56,550 bases of DNA from Prosthecobacter sp. Lineage in GTDB: Bacteria > Verrucomicrobiota > Verrucomicrobiia > Verrucomicrobiales > Verrucomicrobiaceae. The translations under genes were made by a program, and so were the position numbers. The stretch lies in assembly GCF_014879935.1 (NCBI RefSeq), contig NZ_JACSRD010000184.1:1-56550 (forward strand), written 5' to 3'. Positions within the stretch are counted from its first letter, which is position 1. Each line of letters starts with the position of its first letter. This document shows positions 1 to 9,128 of the stretch, piece after piece. The notes beneath the pieces were generated by a model. It was given only the letters and a program-made list of their open reading frames with translations. It did not search any database and had not been told where the DNA came from.

Positions 1-67
1 TTCGTCATTCGTCATTCGTCATTCGTCATTCGTCATTCGTCATTCGTCATTCGTCATTCGTCATTCG
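1..67. repeat. Heptanucleotide tandem repeat (TTCGTCA)n
   Basis: The unit TTCGTCA is repeated about nine and a half times without error, starting at or before the window edge and ending ten bases before the ATG of the HAD phosphatase. Single or partial copies of the same word lie near 10,750, 13,050 and 13,120, all close to gene starts. That suggests a dispersed intergenic repeat family. A seven-base unit would shift frame if translated, so it is non-coding here. Confidence 0.9.
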
Positions 68-76
68 CCGTTCCCC

Positions 77-772
77 ATGCCCCGCCTGCTCCTCTTCGAC
101 ATCGACGGCACTCTCATCGACAGCCACGGCGCAGGCGGAGGAGCGATCCTTGATGCGGCCGAGGAGCATTTCGGCATCAAACGCGAGCAATTGCCGCCGC
201 TGCAACTGGCCGGCGCCACCGATCCAGCCATTGCGATGGACGTCTTCACCCTGGTGAAGCGTGAACACACCCGCGACGACGTTTTCGCCTTTCTCGACCG
301 CTATCTGGCCAATCTACAGCGCCGTCTTCAAGCCGAGGACTTCAGCGGCTTCACCCTGCCCGGCGTGGTCGAACTGCTGGAAACCCTCCGCCGCGAAACG
401 GACGCTCATCTTGGTCTGCTGACGGGCAATGTCCGGCGTGGTGCGCAGATCAAGCTCTCCCGCCACGGCATTCACCACCATTTCATCGACGGCGGTTTCG
501 GCTGCGACCATCACGACCGCAATCAGCTCGGTCCCGTGGCTCTGAAACGCATGCAGGACGCCACCGGCATGACCTTCAATGCGGCCGATGTCATCGTCAT
601 TGGCGACACGCCGAAGGACATCCGCTGCGCCGAGGCGTTTGGCGCGAAATGCCTCGCCGTCGCCACCGGGCAGTATTCCTGTGCAGAACTCAGTGCGCTC
701 AAACCGTGGCGCTGCGTCGAATCCTTTGCCGACGTGCCCGCCATCGTCGAATTGCTGCTCAGAGCAGCCTAA
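77..772 (+). CDS. HAD-superfamily phosphatase (phosphoglycolate phosphatase-like)
   Basis: A 231-residue soluble protein. Motif I is FDIDGTLID, with nucleophile Asp8 and acid/base Asp10. A helical cap follows (about 18-85). Motif II is LLTGN near 115, and motif IV appears as VIGDTPKDIRCA near 175. This is the layout of the phosphoglycolate phosphatase/beta-phosphoglucomutase branch, which hydrolyses small phosphate esters using Mg2+. The true substrate cannot be read from the sequence. The ATG at 77 is the first start after the heptamer repeat. The gene ends inside the palindromic element at 771-845. Confidence 0.88.
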   Translation: MPRLLLFDIDGTLIDSHGAGGGAILDAAEEHFGIKREQLPPLQLAGATDPAIAMDVFTLVKREHTRDDVFAFLDRYLANLQRRLQAEDFSGFTLPGVVELLETLRRETDAHLGLLTGNVRRGAQIKLSRHGIHHHFIDGGFGCDHHDRNQLGPVALKRMQDATGMTFNAADVIVIGDTPKDIRCAEAFGAKCLAVATGQYSCAELSALKPWRCVESFADVPAIVELLLRAA

Positions 773-845
773 AGTGGTCCGCACAGTCCTCTGTGCGGTC
801 TGCGAACGCCGCCCCTTCCGCACACAGGACTGTGCGGACCACCTT
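771..845. repeat. Nested palindromic intergenic element
   Basis: Two 28-base arms (771-798 and 818-845) are inverted copies with two or three differences, separated by 19 bases. Each arm is itself a dyad: CCGCACAG-TCCT-CTGTGCGG on the left and CCGCACAC-AGGA-CTGTGCGG on the right. RNA could fold as one long hairpin or as two small ones. It starts within the stop codon of the HAD gene and ends six bases before the CDF start. No T-run follows, so it is not a classical terminator. It looks like a REP- or MITE-type repeat unit. Confidence 0.8.
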
Positions 846-850
846 CAGCC

Positions 851-1777
851 ATGAGCCATTCTCCAGATGCCACACGCGCCATGCGGCTGTCCCTCGCCGT
901 GGGATTCCTCATGCTCGTGCTGAAGGTGGGTGCGTATCTGCTGACCGGTTCAGCGGCCATCCTTGGGGATGCGGCGGAGTCGATCGTGCATGTCGCCGCC
1001 GTGATGTTCGCCTCCTTCAGCCTCGGCTACCTGCACAAGCCCGCCGATGACGACCATCCCTACGGCCACAGCAAGATCGCTTTCTTCTCCGCCGGCATCG
1101 AAGGTGCGCTGATCATCGTCGCGGCCCTTTTCATCATCGTGGAATCCACCCGCCGCTGGATCCAGCACCTGCCGCCGGCCAATCTCGACCAAGGCCTCAT
1201 CCTGACCGCGCTCACCATTGTCATCAATGCCGTGCTCGGCCTCTACCTCATCCGCACGGGCAGGAAAGCGGGATCACTCATCCTCGAAGCGAACGGCAAA
1301 CACGTGCTGACCGATGTCTGGACCAGCCTCGGCGCCTTGGTCGGCCTCGGGCTGGTCGCTCTCACCAGCTGGCATGGCTGGGACCCGCTCTGCGGCCTTC
1401 TCATGGCCGCGAACATCATCTGGACCGGCTATGGCCTCATGCGCCAGAGCGTCGGCGGATTGATGGACACGGCTGATCCGGAGCTCAATGCCGCGCTCGA
1501 CGCCGCCCTGCGTCGGGAGACCGAGAAACACGGGCTCCACTTCCACGCCCTGCGCCACCGCGATGCTGGCGAGATGCACTACGTCGAGGTGCATCTTCTC
1601 TTCGATGACGGCATCATGCTTCGCGACGCGCATCGCATCGCCACCGAGATCGAACAGGCGGTCGAAGCCAGTGTGGACCGCCCCGTGCTCATCACCACGC
1701 ATCTCGAATGCCAGGGCGACCACGACGAGCTTCACCAGCACGGCGAGGCCAGCGATCCGAAACGCATCCGTCCATGA
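851..1777 (+). CDS. Cation diffusion facilitator family metal transporter
   Basis: A 308-residue inner-membrane protein with about six hydrophobic helices in the first 205 residues and a soluble ferredoxin-like domain from about 210. The DHPYGHSKIAFFSA segment after helix 2 is diagnostic of CDF proteins (YiiP/ZitB-like), which export Zn2+, Fe2+, Mn2+ or similar ions in exchange for protons. The helix 5 pair is canonical, His151 and Asp155. The helix 2 pair that is normally D/HxxxD reads Glu43-x3-His47, so the metal preference may be unusual. The stop overlaps the biotin ligase start as ATGA. The last 25 residues are His/Glu/Asp-rich. Confidence 0.9.
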   Translation: MSHSPDATRAMRLSLAVGFLMLVLKVGAYLLTGSAAILGDAAESIVHVAAVMFASFSLGYLHKPADDDHPYGHSKIAFFSAGIEGALIIVAALFIIVESTRRWIQHLPPANLDQGLILTALTIVINAVLGLYLIRTGRKAGSLILEANGKHVLTDVWTSLGALVGLGLVALTSWHGWDPLCGLLMAANIIWTGYGLMRQSVGGLMDTADPELNAALDAALRRETEKHGLHFHALRHRDAGEMHYVEVHLLFDDGIMLRDAHRIATEIEQAVEASVDRPVLITTHLECQGDHDELHQHGEASDPKRIRP

Positions 1778-2553
1778 TTCCGCTGTCCGCAGATGCCTTG
1801 AACGAAGACTCCGCCGCATGGCACGTCACCGTGCTTGATGAGGTCAATTCGACGAGCGACTGGCTCAAATCGAACGCTGCAACGCTTCCCGTCAGCACCG
1901 TGGTTTTCGCCGAATCCCAAACCGCCGGCCGCGGCCGCCGCGACAACCGCTGGATCGCCCCGCGTGGCAAGGATTTGATGTTCTCGCTGCTCCTGCAGCC
2001 TGCCGCGCCGCTCGAAAAGTGGCCGCGCATCACCACCCTGGCCGCGCTCGCGATTTGCAAAGCCATCGAGGCCGAACTGCCGCTGCAGCCACGCATCAAG
2101 TGGCCCAACGACGTGTATTTGAACGACCGCAAGATCAGCGGCCTGCTCGCCGAGACCGTTTCGACGCCGAACGGCCTGCGTCTCGTGCTCGGCATCGGTT
2201 TGAACGTCAACACGCTCGATTTCCCGCCCGATCTGCCCGCCACGTCGCTCCTGAAGCAGCTTTCCTCGCCCGTTCTTCACGAGATCAACCGCAACGCGCT
2301 CGCAGCACGCCTGCTCGGCACGCTCCACGCTGAATTCCAACGCAGCGACGACAACTTCACCACCGCCGTTGCCGAGGTCCGCGAACGAAGCTGGCTGCTC
2401 GGCCGACAAATCCGCGCCAAAGCCCCGCACGGCGAAGTCTTCGGCCGTGTCCTCGATCTGAACGAGGAAGGCCACCTCATCCTCGAATTCCCCGACGGCA
2501 GCACCCACACGCTGACCAGCGCGGACGAGGTGCGGCCGACATCGTTTTGCTGA
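1774..2553 (+). CDS. birA: Biotin--[acetyl-CoA-carboxylase] ligase
   Basis: A 259-residue cytosolic enzyme that attaches biotin to the carrier protein of acetyl-CoA carboxylase through biotinyl-5'-AMP. Visible signatures are SQTAGRGRRDNRW (adenylate-binding loop), KWPNDVYLNDRKISGLLAE, and GIGLNVN. The last ~50 residues form the small SH3-like C-terminal domain. The N-terminal winged helix of E. coli BirA is absent, so this is a monofunctional, non-repressor form. The ATG at 1774 overlaps the CDF stop and gives the family-typical N terminus. An in-frame ATG at 1708 lies inside the CDF gene and is unlikely. Confidence 0.92.
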   Translation: MIPLSADALNEDSAAWHVTVLDEVNSTSDWLKSNAATLPVSTVVFAESQTAGRGRRDNRWIAPRGKDLMFSLLLQPAAPLEKWPRITTLAALAICKAIEAELPLQPRIKWPNDVYLNDRKISGLLAETVSTPNGLRLVLGIGLNVNTLDFPPDLPATSLLKQLSSPVLHEINRNALAARLLGTLHAEFQRSDDNFTTAVAEVRERSWLLGRQIRAKAPHGEVFGRVLDLNEEGHLILEFPDGSTHTLTSADEVRPTSFC

Positions 2554-2659
2554 GCTGATTTAGCGGCAAGCTGGCAACAGACCTGCTTTTCCTGAGCACA
2601 GCCCCGGAGCAATGACATAAATGCTTCATGGATCAGGCTCACATTTCCCATTCTTTTGC

Positions 2660-2689
2660 TTGAGAATTTGATCTCATCCCGAATAAGAT
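2660..2689 (+). promoter_or_regulatory. Possible sigma-70 promoter for the WD40-type kinase
   Basis: TTGAGA (2660-2665) and TAAGAT (2684-2689) are separated by 18 bases, in a locally A/T-rich gap upstream of the kinase ATG at 2718. The leader would be about 20 bases. The match was made by eye. Confidence 0.35.
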
Positions 2690-2717
2690 CGGCCCACAAT
2701 CACCTCCTCATAAACTC

Positions 2718-5700
2718 ATGAGCTCAGAACACGAACTGCCGGCCGATTCCGAGGAAACCACATCGCGAGCAAGCCTGTTTCCAACGGTGGAAGAGATGGC
2801 GGCCCTGCTGCCGCAATACGAGTTTCACAGTGTCATCGGCACGGGAGGCATGGGCGCGGTGTATCTCGCACGACAGGCGGCCCTGGACCGGTGGGAGGCC
2901 ATCAAGGTGCTGCCAGCCTCGGCCTCGCTGGATCAAGAGGAAGCCGGGCGCTTCATCTCCGAGGCCAGGGCCATGGCGAAGCTGAACCACCCGCACATCG
3001 CCGCCGTGCATGACTTTGGCCAGACAACGCAGGGACACCTCTATCTGGTGATGGAGTTCGTGAACGGGCAGGACCTCCATGCGCTGATCCACAGCGACCT
3101 CGTCAATGCGGATCTCATCCGGGCGCTCGTGTTTCAACTGTGTGATGCCCTTCAGTATGCGCATCATCACGGCGTCATTCATCGTGACATCAAGCCGGCC
3201 AACATTTTGATCGCCGAGAACTGGCAGGCCAAGATCGTGGATTTCGGCCTCGCCGGCGGCTGGAACATCAATCCTTCGGAAGGCTCAGCGTATGGAACGC
3301 CCGACTACGTGGCTCCCGAACGCCTGACACCAGACGCGGTGGTGGATCACCGCGCGGACATCTACGCGCTCGGTGTGGTGATTCACGAGATGTTCACCCG
3401 TGTCACGCCGTACGCTTCCGGCAGTGTGGCCGGAGAAGGCATTCCCGCCGAGTTTGTGGCCGTCATCAACCGCTGCATGGAAGCGGACCCGGCCCGGCGC
3501 TTCCAGCACTGCGGCGAGATCAAGAGCTTCCTCTCCGCCGCAGCCATCAAGCCGTCTTCGACCACCTCAGCAGCTCCAGCCAAACGGGCGCTTCCTCCGC
3601 ATTTGCAGGCACGGGTCGGGCCGCGCAGCCCAAACCGCCCGGTCAAGACCACGGGCGGTGCCGGCAAATGGCTGTGGGCGACAGCCTGCATCCTTCTGCT
3701 CATGGCGGGCGGATGGTTCATCCAGAATCAAAAGACCAAGGCGTCTGCAAGCGCGGGCGCTTCGGCATCGGCAGACAAGCCGTCTGCGACCAAAAGCGGC
3801 AAGCCCGCCGAAACTCCCGCCGGTGCCGAGGGCAGCCCTGCGGGTCCGTTCAAACCTGGAGCGGGAGAGTTTTCGATCCTCAAGCGACTCACGGGTCACA
3901 AGGAATTCGTTCTCGCTTCTGCCATCCTTCCCGATCAGCGGCGGGCGGTTTCAGGCGGCAACGATGACACGTTGATCGTCTGGGACCTGGCCTCCGGCAA
4001 TGCCTTGCAAACCTTCCCCTCCCCGGTGGGTGATGTGGATGGGATCGTCCCGAGCAAGGATGGAAAGCTGCTGCTGCTGTGGTCCGTGCGGACCGACCAG
4101 GTCTCCATCTTCGATCTCGCTTCTGGAGCTTCGAAGGCCCTGATCCGCGCCCCCACCAAGGCACTGAACAACGTGGTCTGGTCGGCCGATGAAAAGACGG
4201 CCTATTTGCTCTGCGCCGACACGGACGGCGGCGTTTACCACTGGGATCCGCAGGAGGGCGCCGTGCTGAAAAAGTTCAGCGAGTGGCCACGTGCCGCATT
4301 CCACGCCTTTCCGCTGCCAGCGGAATCATCCGGAGCAGAAACGCAATTGCTGGTCCTCGGCAGCACGCTCAAACCCAATCCGGGAAGCGCCGCGCCAAAC
4401 ACCAGCCCGCTGATCATCGACAAGCCAGCCGCAGGCATCTTCTCGGTCCCAGGACATTCACTCGTGCGCACTCCGGTGTACAACAATCTCCGCAACAAGC
4501 TGTCAATGTGCCCGGATGGCACCGCCCTGCTCGGCGGCCTCGGTGCCCTCTACATCCTCGATCTCCCGGATCTCTCCACCCGGACGACCATTCCAGCACA
4601 AAACCAGGTGGCGGCTTTGAGTTCCACCTGGCTCGCAGGCGGGCGCATGATCGCAGCAGGCCTGAGCACAGGGCTCCTGCGCATCTTCGAGGCCGACACC
4701 GGCACCGAACTGCAGAGTCTCGACATCGGATTGCGTGCCACCAAGATCAGTGTGGACGCCGAAAGCCAATGGCTGGTCGTCTCCGGTGTTTCCATCGATC
4801 CGAAGAACCCCAAAACCGAAGATTATGACGTGCTCGTGGTGCGGCTTCCGGATCTCACCAAGCTCGGCTCCGCAGAAGGCGCCCTGCGTTATGCGAAGCG
4901 GCAGCTCAACCGGCTGGACGCCATCGATCCCGAACTCGCCGCTCTCCGCAAAGAGGCCAGCCCCGCCGACGGCATCGCCAGCGACGAGGAGCTGCGCACG
5001 CGTGTCATCGACCTGACCACCAAATATGGCGCGGCTCTCAGCCGTGCCGCCGCGACCGCCCAGACCGGGCAGGACGTGGCCATGAAGGTGGAGGCGGCGG
5101 CCATCGGAACCGGAATGGCCGTGCCCCCGGCTTCGAATGACGCCGCCACTTCAGGAGAGCACAAACGCCTGCGCGAAATCTACCGGCAGCAACTGGCCCA
5201 GCTCGAAACCAGGCGCCAGGAGACGGCCGCATCCATGCGCGAAAAACTCACCACGACAGCAGCCGCTCTCGCCGAAAAGCGACGCCAGGCTGCAGACATC
5301 CCGGGAGCCACCCGCTGCGAGGCTCTGCTCGCCAGTTTTGACGAGGTGAAACCTTTTGAGACAGTCGTTGCATCATGCTTCACCGGAACCGCCCCCTCCA
5401 CCGTGGCCGCGGCTCCTGCGGCTCCGACGCCGGCGGTGGCATCGGTGGGCACCCCCCTCAGAACAGCGCCACCTCCCCAGTCGCTCGTCATGCCTCCGGC
5501 TTCCACGACAGCAAGTGTTTCAACAGCCCCCAAAATTCCCTTCGCCAAAGGAGTGCGGACGGAGGTCACCGTCAGCCGTCCCTCAAAGACCACCAATTTC
5601 GACGACAAGACCCAGGTCATCACCCCGAAGGTGAAGCTGACAAACACGACAACGGAAACGTATGAGGGCTACAAGGCCGTGCTTTGCATTCTGGGTGAAA

Positions 5701-6011
5701 GCGTGGAACAACGTGGCGTTTACAAGATCCTGGCCCGCCACGAGATCGCCGTGTCACTTGCGCCGAGACAGGTGCTCGACAGTGAAGGCAAAACGGTCAT
5801 GACAGAGTTCGACAATTTTGCCGCGAATGGCGTCAGCTTCGGGTTCAAATACGACGGTTGGGTGATTCAGGTCACTGATCCTCAGAACGCGGTTGCCTAC
5901 ACAAAGTCCACTTCACCCACCTTGGAGAAACTTGTCGAGGTGATTCCCTCTCTCAAGGAAGGACAGACTTATGACAAACGCTGGAAGCCGTTCGATTACC
6001 GATCGTTTTGA
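2718..6011 (+). CDS. Membrane-anchored Ser/Thr protein kinase with WD40-like sensor domain
   Basis: 1097 residues. A PknB-type kinase domain spans about 36-285: glycine loop IGTGGMGAVY, Lys63, HRDIKPAN (His155, catalytic Asp157), DFG at 175 and GTPDYVAPE. All catalytic residues are present. An Ala/Pro linker leads to one membrane helix at about 317-336. The outer part carries WD40-like beta-propeller repeats (about 375-715, for example LTGHKEFVLASAILPD and DDTLIVWDLASG), then a helical, coiled-coil-prone stretch (740-880), an Ala/Pro hinge and a beta-rich C-terminal domain (930-1097). Expected topology is kinase inside and propeller in the periplasm. The pre-kinase segment EEMAALLPQYEF recurs in the kinase at 36,067. 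Confidence 0.92.
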   Translation: MSSEHELPADSEETTSRASLFPTVEEMAALLPQYEFHSVIGTGGMGAVYLARQAALDRWEAIKVLPASASLDQEEAGRFISEARAMAKLNHPHIAAVHDFGQTTQGHLYLVMEFVNGQDLHALIHSDLVNADLIRALVFQLCDALQYAHHHGVIHRDIKPANILIAENWQAKIVDFGLAGGWNINPSEGSAYGTPDYVAPERLTPDAVVDHRADIYALGVVIHEMFTRVTPYASGSVAGEGIPAEFVAVINRCMEADPARRFQHCGEIKSFLSAAAIKPSSTTSAAPAKRALPPHLQARVGPRSPNRPVKTTGGAGKWLWATACILLLMAGGWFIQNQKTKASASAGASASADKPSATKSGKPAETPAGAEGSPAGPFKPGAGEFSILKRLTGHKEFVLASAILPDQRRAVSGGNDDTLIVWDLASGNALQTFPSPVGDVDGIVPSKDGKLLLLWSVRTDQVSIFDLASGASKALIRAPTKALNNVVWSADEKTAYLLCADTDGGVYHWDPQEGAVLKKFSEWPRAAFHAFPLPAESSGAETQLLVLGSTLKPNPGSAAPNTSPLIIDKPAAGIFSVPGHSLVRTPVYNNLRNKLSMCPDGTALLGGLGALYILDLPDLSTRTTIPAQNQVAALSSTWLAGGRMIAAGLSTGLLRIFEADTGTELQSLDIGLRATKISVDAESQWLVVSGVSIDPKNPKTEDYDVLVVRLPDLTKLGSAEGALRYAKRQLNRLDAIDPELAALRKEASPADGIASDEELRTRVIDLTTKYGAALSRAAATAQTGQDVAMKVEAAAIGTGMAVPPASNDAATSGEHKRLREIYRQQLAQLETRRQETAASMREKLTTTAAALAEKRRQAADIPGATRCEALLASFDEVKPFETVVASCFTGTAPSTVAAAPAAPTPAVASVGTPLRTAPPPQSLVMPPASTTASVSTAPKIPFAKGVRTEVTVSRPSKTTNFDDKTQVITPKVKLTNTTTETYEGYKAVLCILGESVEQRGVYKILARHEIAVSLAPRQVLDSEGKTVMTEFDNFAANGVSFGFKYDGWVIQVTDPQNAVAYTKSTSPTLEKLVEVIPSLKEGQTYDKRWKPFDYRSF

Positions 6012-6085
6012 TCGCTTGACCGTCCCCAAGTCGTCCGGGCTTTGTCGTTGAATTCCCAGTTCCTGCGGACTACTAGGCGCGCCCC

Positions 6086-7837
6086 ATGTTCCGCGCCGTC
6101 CTCACGTCCCGTCTGCAAGCCGCTTTCACTGCGGCAGGCATCGAATTGCCCGCTGGCTTCACTCCGAATGTCGTCATCGCTTCCGACACGCGATATGGCG
6201 ACTACCAGAGCAATGCGGCGATGGTTCTCGCGAAGCAGCTCAAGGCAAACCCACGTGCCCTTGCGCAGCAGATCGTGGACAAGCTCGACGTCACCGACCT
6301 GTGCGAAAAGACCAGCATCGACGGCCCGGGCTTCCTCAATTTCACGCTCAGCGCCGCCGCTTTGGCGCAACGGCTCGCGGTCATCGTTTCGGATGACAAA
6401 GTCGGCGTTCCAGCCGTCGCGCAGCCGAAGACCATCGTCGTCGATTTCTCCGCGCCGAACATCGCCAAGCCGATGCACGTCGGCCACATTCGCAGCACCT
6501 TCATCGGCGACTCGCTGGCCCGCGTGGCACGCTTCATCGGCCACAAGGTCATCACCGACAACCACGTCGGCGACTGGGGCACGCAGTTCGGCATGATCAT
6601 CCACGGCTGGAAAACGCAGCTCGATCAGGCGAAGCTTAAAGCGGACCCAATTCACGAACTCGTCAGCGTATATAAAGCCGTCAACGCCGCCACGAAGGCC
6701 GATGAAAGCGTTTTGGAGACCTGCAAAGCCGAACTCGTGAAGCTTCAGCAGGGCGACGCCGAAAATCTCGGAATCTGGAAGGAATGCGTGCGCCTCACGC
6801 TCGAGCAGCTCGAAAAGGTTTACAGCACGCTCGACATCAAGTTCGACCACTACCTCGGTGAGAGCTTCTACAACGACGCCTTGGCCCCGCTGGTGGCCGA
6901 AATGCTCACGCAAGGCATCGCGACGATCAGCGAAGGCGCGACGGTCGTCTTCAGCGATGGCAGCGTGAAGCCGGAAAACGATCCTTTCCTCATCAAGGAG
7001 AAGGACGAGTGGAAAGCCGCGCCGTGCATCATCCGCAAAGGCGACGGCGGCTTCCTCTACGCCACCACGGACCTTGCCACGATCGACTACCGCGTGAAGG
7101 AATGGAAAGCCGATGAGATCTGGTATGTCGTCGGTGCGCCGCAGCAGCTCCATTTCCGCCAGGTCTTCGCTGCGGCTCAACGTCGCGGTGTGACCACGAA
7201 AATGACGCACATCGCGTTCGGCAGCATTTTGGGACCGGACGGCAAGATGTTCAAAACCCGCAGCGGCGAGACCGTCGGCCTGCTCGAAGTCATCGACGAA
7301 GCCATCGAACGCGCCCGCGCCGCCGCCGATGAAAAAGAGCAAGGTTTCACTACCGAAGAGAAAGACGAGATCGCCCGCATCATCGGCTCTGGAGCCGTGA
7401 AATACGCCGAACTCAGCCAGAACCGCCTCACTGACTACAAATTCAGTTGGGACAAGATGCTGAGCCTTCAGGGCAACACCGCGCCCTACCTGCTCAACGC
7501 CTACGTCCGCACTCGCAGCATCTTCCGCAAGCTCGATGGCGCTGTCACCCTCACCGCTGATTTGGCAATCACCGAGCCCGCCGAGCGTGCCTTGGCGATG
7601 AAATTGGCCCAGTTCGCCGAAAACGCGCACGACATCCTCGACGACCATCGCCCGAATCTGCTCGCGAACTACCTCTACGAGCTCGCCGACACCTACCACA
7701 GCTTTTACGAAGCCTGCCACGTCCTCCGCGCCGAAGGCACCGCTCGCAACACCCGCCTCACGCTCTGCGAAGCCACCAGCCGCGTCCTCAAGACCGGCCT
7801 CGGCCTCCTCGGCATTCAGACGACGGAGCGGATGTGA
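6086..7837 (+). CDS. argS: Arginyl-tRNA synthetase
   Basis: A 583-residue class I aminoacyl-tRNA synthetase that charges tRNA-Arg. The N-terminal Add-1 domain is about 1-110. The HIGH-type motif reads HVGH within SAPNIAKPMHVGHIRST. The conserved DNHVGDWGTQFGM follows, and the MFKTRSGETV segment corresponds to the KMSKS region, which ArgRS often lacks in canonical form. The C-terminal DALR anticodon-binding domain (about 455-583) contains NTAPYLLNAYVRTRSI. Length is normal for the family. The gene is separated from the kinase by 74 bases with no visible terminator. Confidence 0.97.
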   Translation: MFRAVLTSRLQAAFTAAGIELPAGFTPNVVIASDTRYGDYQSNAAMVLAKQLKANPRALAQQIVDKLDVTDLCEKTSIDGPGFLNFTLSAAALAQRLAVIVSDDKVGVPAVAQPKTIVVDFSAPNIAKPMHVGHIRSTFIGDSLARVARFIGHKVITDNHVGDWGTQFGMIIHGWKTQLDQAKLKADPIHELVSVYKAVNAATKADESVLETCKAELVKLQQGDAENLGIWKECVRLTLEQLEKVYSTLDIKFDHYLGESFYNDALAPLVAEMLTQGIATISEGATVVFSDGSVKPENDPFLIKEKDEWKAAPCIIRKGDGGFLYATTDLATIDYRVKEWKADEIWYVVGAPQQLHFRQVFAAAQRRGVTTKMTHIAFGSILGPDGKMFKTRSGETVGLLEVIDEAIERARAAADEKEQGFTTEEKDEIARIIGSGAVKYAELSQNRLTDYKFSWDKMLSLQGNTAPYLLNAYVRTRSIFRKLDGAVTLTADLAITEPAERALAMKLAQFAENAHDILDDHRPNLLANYLYELADTYHSFYEACHVLRAEGTARNTRLTLCEATSRVLKTGLGLLGIQTTERM

Positions 7838-7857
7838 GGAAAGCGCTCAGCGCTGCG

Positions 7858-8046
7858 TCAGGCCTTGTGACGTCTCGCTGCTTCAGCGGCCTGCGTCATT
7901 TGAGAGGCCCTGCTCATCGTGCATCCCGGACTGGAAGGCGGTGGAGCCGGCTGGTCAGGCTGCGGCCTGGACCCGGGGTCTGGCAGGAGGTCTGCAATCA
8001 ACACGAGTGAACCGATGACGGGAAAAAGATGGCGTTTGATGCTCAT
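7858..8046 (-). CDS. Possible small membrane or secreted protein
   Basis: A reading frame of 62 residues facing argS. It begins MSIKRHLFPVIGSLVLIADLLP, a basic start plus hydrophobic stretch like a signal anchor. A proline-rich middle and a basic C terminus follow. It fills most of the 259-base gap between argS and the next gene, and I see nothing else in that gap. I do not recognise a family. An upstream extension to TTG at 8085 is possible. It may equally be a chance frame in GC-rich DNA. Confidence 0.3.
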   Translation of the reverse strand: MSIKRHLFPVIGSLVLIADLLPDPGSRPQPDQPAPPPSSPGCTMSRASQMTQAAEAARRHKA

Positions 8047-8096
8047 GACGGACAAAATAATGATCATTCGCGACAGAAGCGTCAATCCTCATTGTC

Positions 8097-9128
8097 ATGC
8101 CCCTGCCACACCGGCCACTTGAAAGCGCAGCGGCGATCCTGACCCCGCTAGATCGCGCACGTTGGCTGCTGTTGAGATTGCTGGGCCCACTGGCAAAGCC
8201 ACTGGTGCGGAAACGCGAACTGCGAGTGCTGGTGGCCGGATGTGGCGTGATTGGCTTCTCACTGGCGGCGACGTTGCTCTCTCCGTTCTGGCTGCTCGCG
8301 CTGGGGCCGGTGATGCTCGGAGTGCCGCATCTGGTGGCGGATCTGCGTTATCTCGTGGTGCGTCCCGGGTTGCATCGACGGCGTGTGTTCTGGCTGCCAG
8401 TCGGTTTGCCATTGCTGCTGGCGGGAATGGCTCATTTCACGATGACCAGTGGCTTGGCGGCCTGCGCTGCCATGGCATTGCTGGCGCGTGGAACTGTGGC
8501 CCGCAAGGCGATCGCGCTGAGTGTCATCGGAGGGTGTCTGGCGGGCGTGTGGATGGCTGGCGAGGTTTCAGCTCTGATCTTTGCTCATCTGCACAATCTC
8601 ATCGCCGTCCTGCTGTGGTGGTGCTGGAGGCCGCGCAGCGGTTCGCGGCGTCAGACGTTGGTGCCTCTGTTGTTTGTCACCGCTTCCGTCGTGATTGCAG
8701 GTGGATGGCTGGAGCCGTGGACACGTGGTTTGTTCTGGCAACCTGCGGACCTCGGACCGGATTATCATCTGGCGTTTCTGGCCCCTGGAATCGCCGCACC
8801 CTGGGCCATGCGGCTGGTGCTGCTGTTCGCCTTTGCGCAGTCTGTTCACTACGGAGTGTGGCTGCGACTGATTCCGGAGGACGACCGACCGCAGCAGACG
8901 CCGCGCACGTTCCGCGCCAGCGCACGCGCCTTGCAGGCCGATCTCGGGACACCGCTGCTCACGGCTGCGGTCATCATTGCCCTTGGGATCTCACTTTGGT
9001 CGGTGTTTGATCTGTCAGCTGCACGGGAGAGCTATCTGCGCATGGCGCTGTTTCACGGCTATCTGGAACTCATCGCCGCCACGTGGCTGTTCGTGGAGCG
9101 CCCCGCTGCCCTGGAGGAATTGGCGTGA
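8097..9128 (+). CDS. Polytopic membrane protein of unknown function
   Basis: 343 residues with roughly eight hydrophobic segments. Histidines sit in conserved-looking contexts: GVPHLVADLRYL near 78, FAHLHNLIAV near 165, QSVHYGVWLRLIP near 245 and HGYLELIAATW near 325. The spacing of GVPHxxxD and later membrane histidines is loosely like Brp/Blh carotenoid-cleaving membrane enzymes, but I would not assign that without a profile search. The stop overlaps the GTG of the next gene (GTGA), so the two are probably translated together. Confidence 0.75.
   Translation: MPLPHRPLESAAAILTPLDRARWLLLRLLGPLAKPLVRKRELRVLVAGCGVIGFSLAATLLSPFWLLALGPVMLGVPHLVADLRYLVVRPGLHRRRVFWLPVGLPLLLAGMAHFTMTSGLAACAAMALLARGTVARKAIALSVIGGCLAGVWMAGEVSALIFAHLHNLIAVLLWWCWRPRSGSRRQTLVPLLFVTASVVIAGGWLEPWTRGLFWQPADLGPDYHLAFLAPGIAAPWAMRLVLLFAFAQSVHYGVWLRLIPEDDRPQQTPRTFRASARALQADLGTPLLTAAVIIALGISLWSVFDLSAARESYLRMALFHGYLELIAATWLFVERPAALEELA

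Noticed and set aside
1..67. CRISPR array
   Set aside because: The unit is seven bases with no spacers; it is a simple tandem repeat.
4075..4100. GGTCCGTGCGGACC within the WD40 kinase as another copy of the 771-845 element
   Set aside because: Only a short GC-rich dyad is shared and it lies in coding sequence; probably chance.
5996..7720. Long open frame on the minus strand across argS (574 codons)
   Set aside because: It mirrors argS, is rich in Asp/Val/Arg runs without domain motifs, and is the usual antisense shadow of GC-biased codons.
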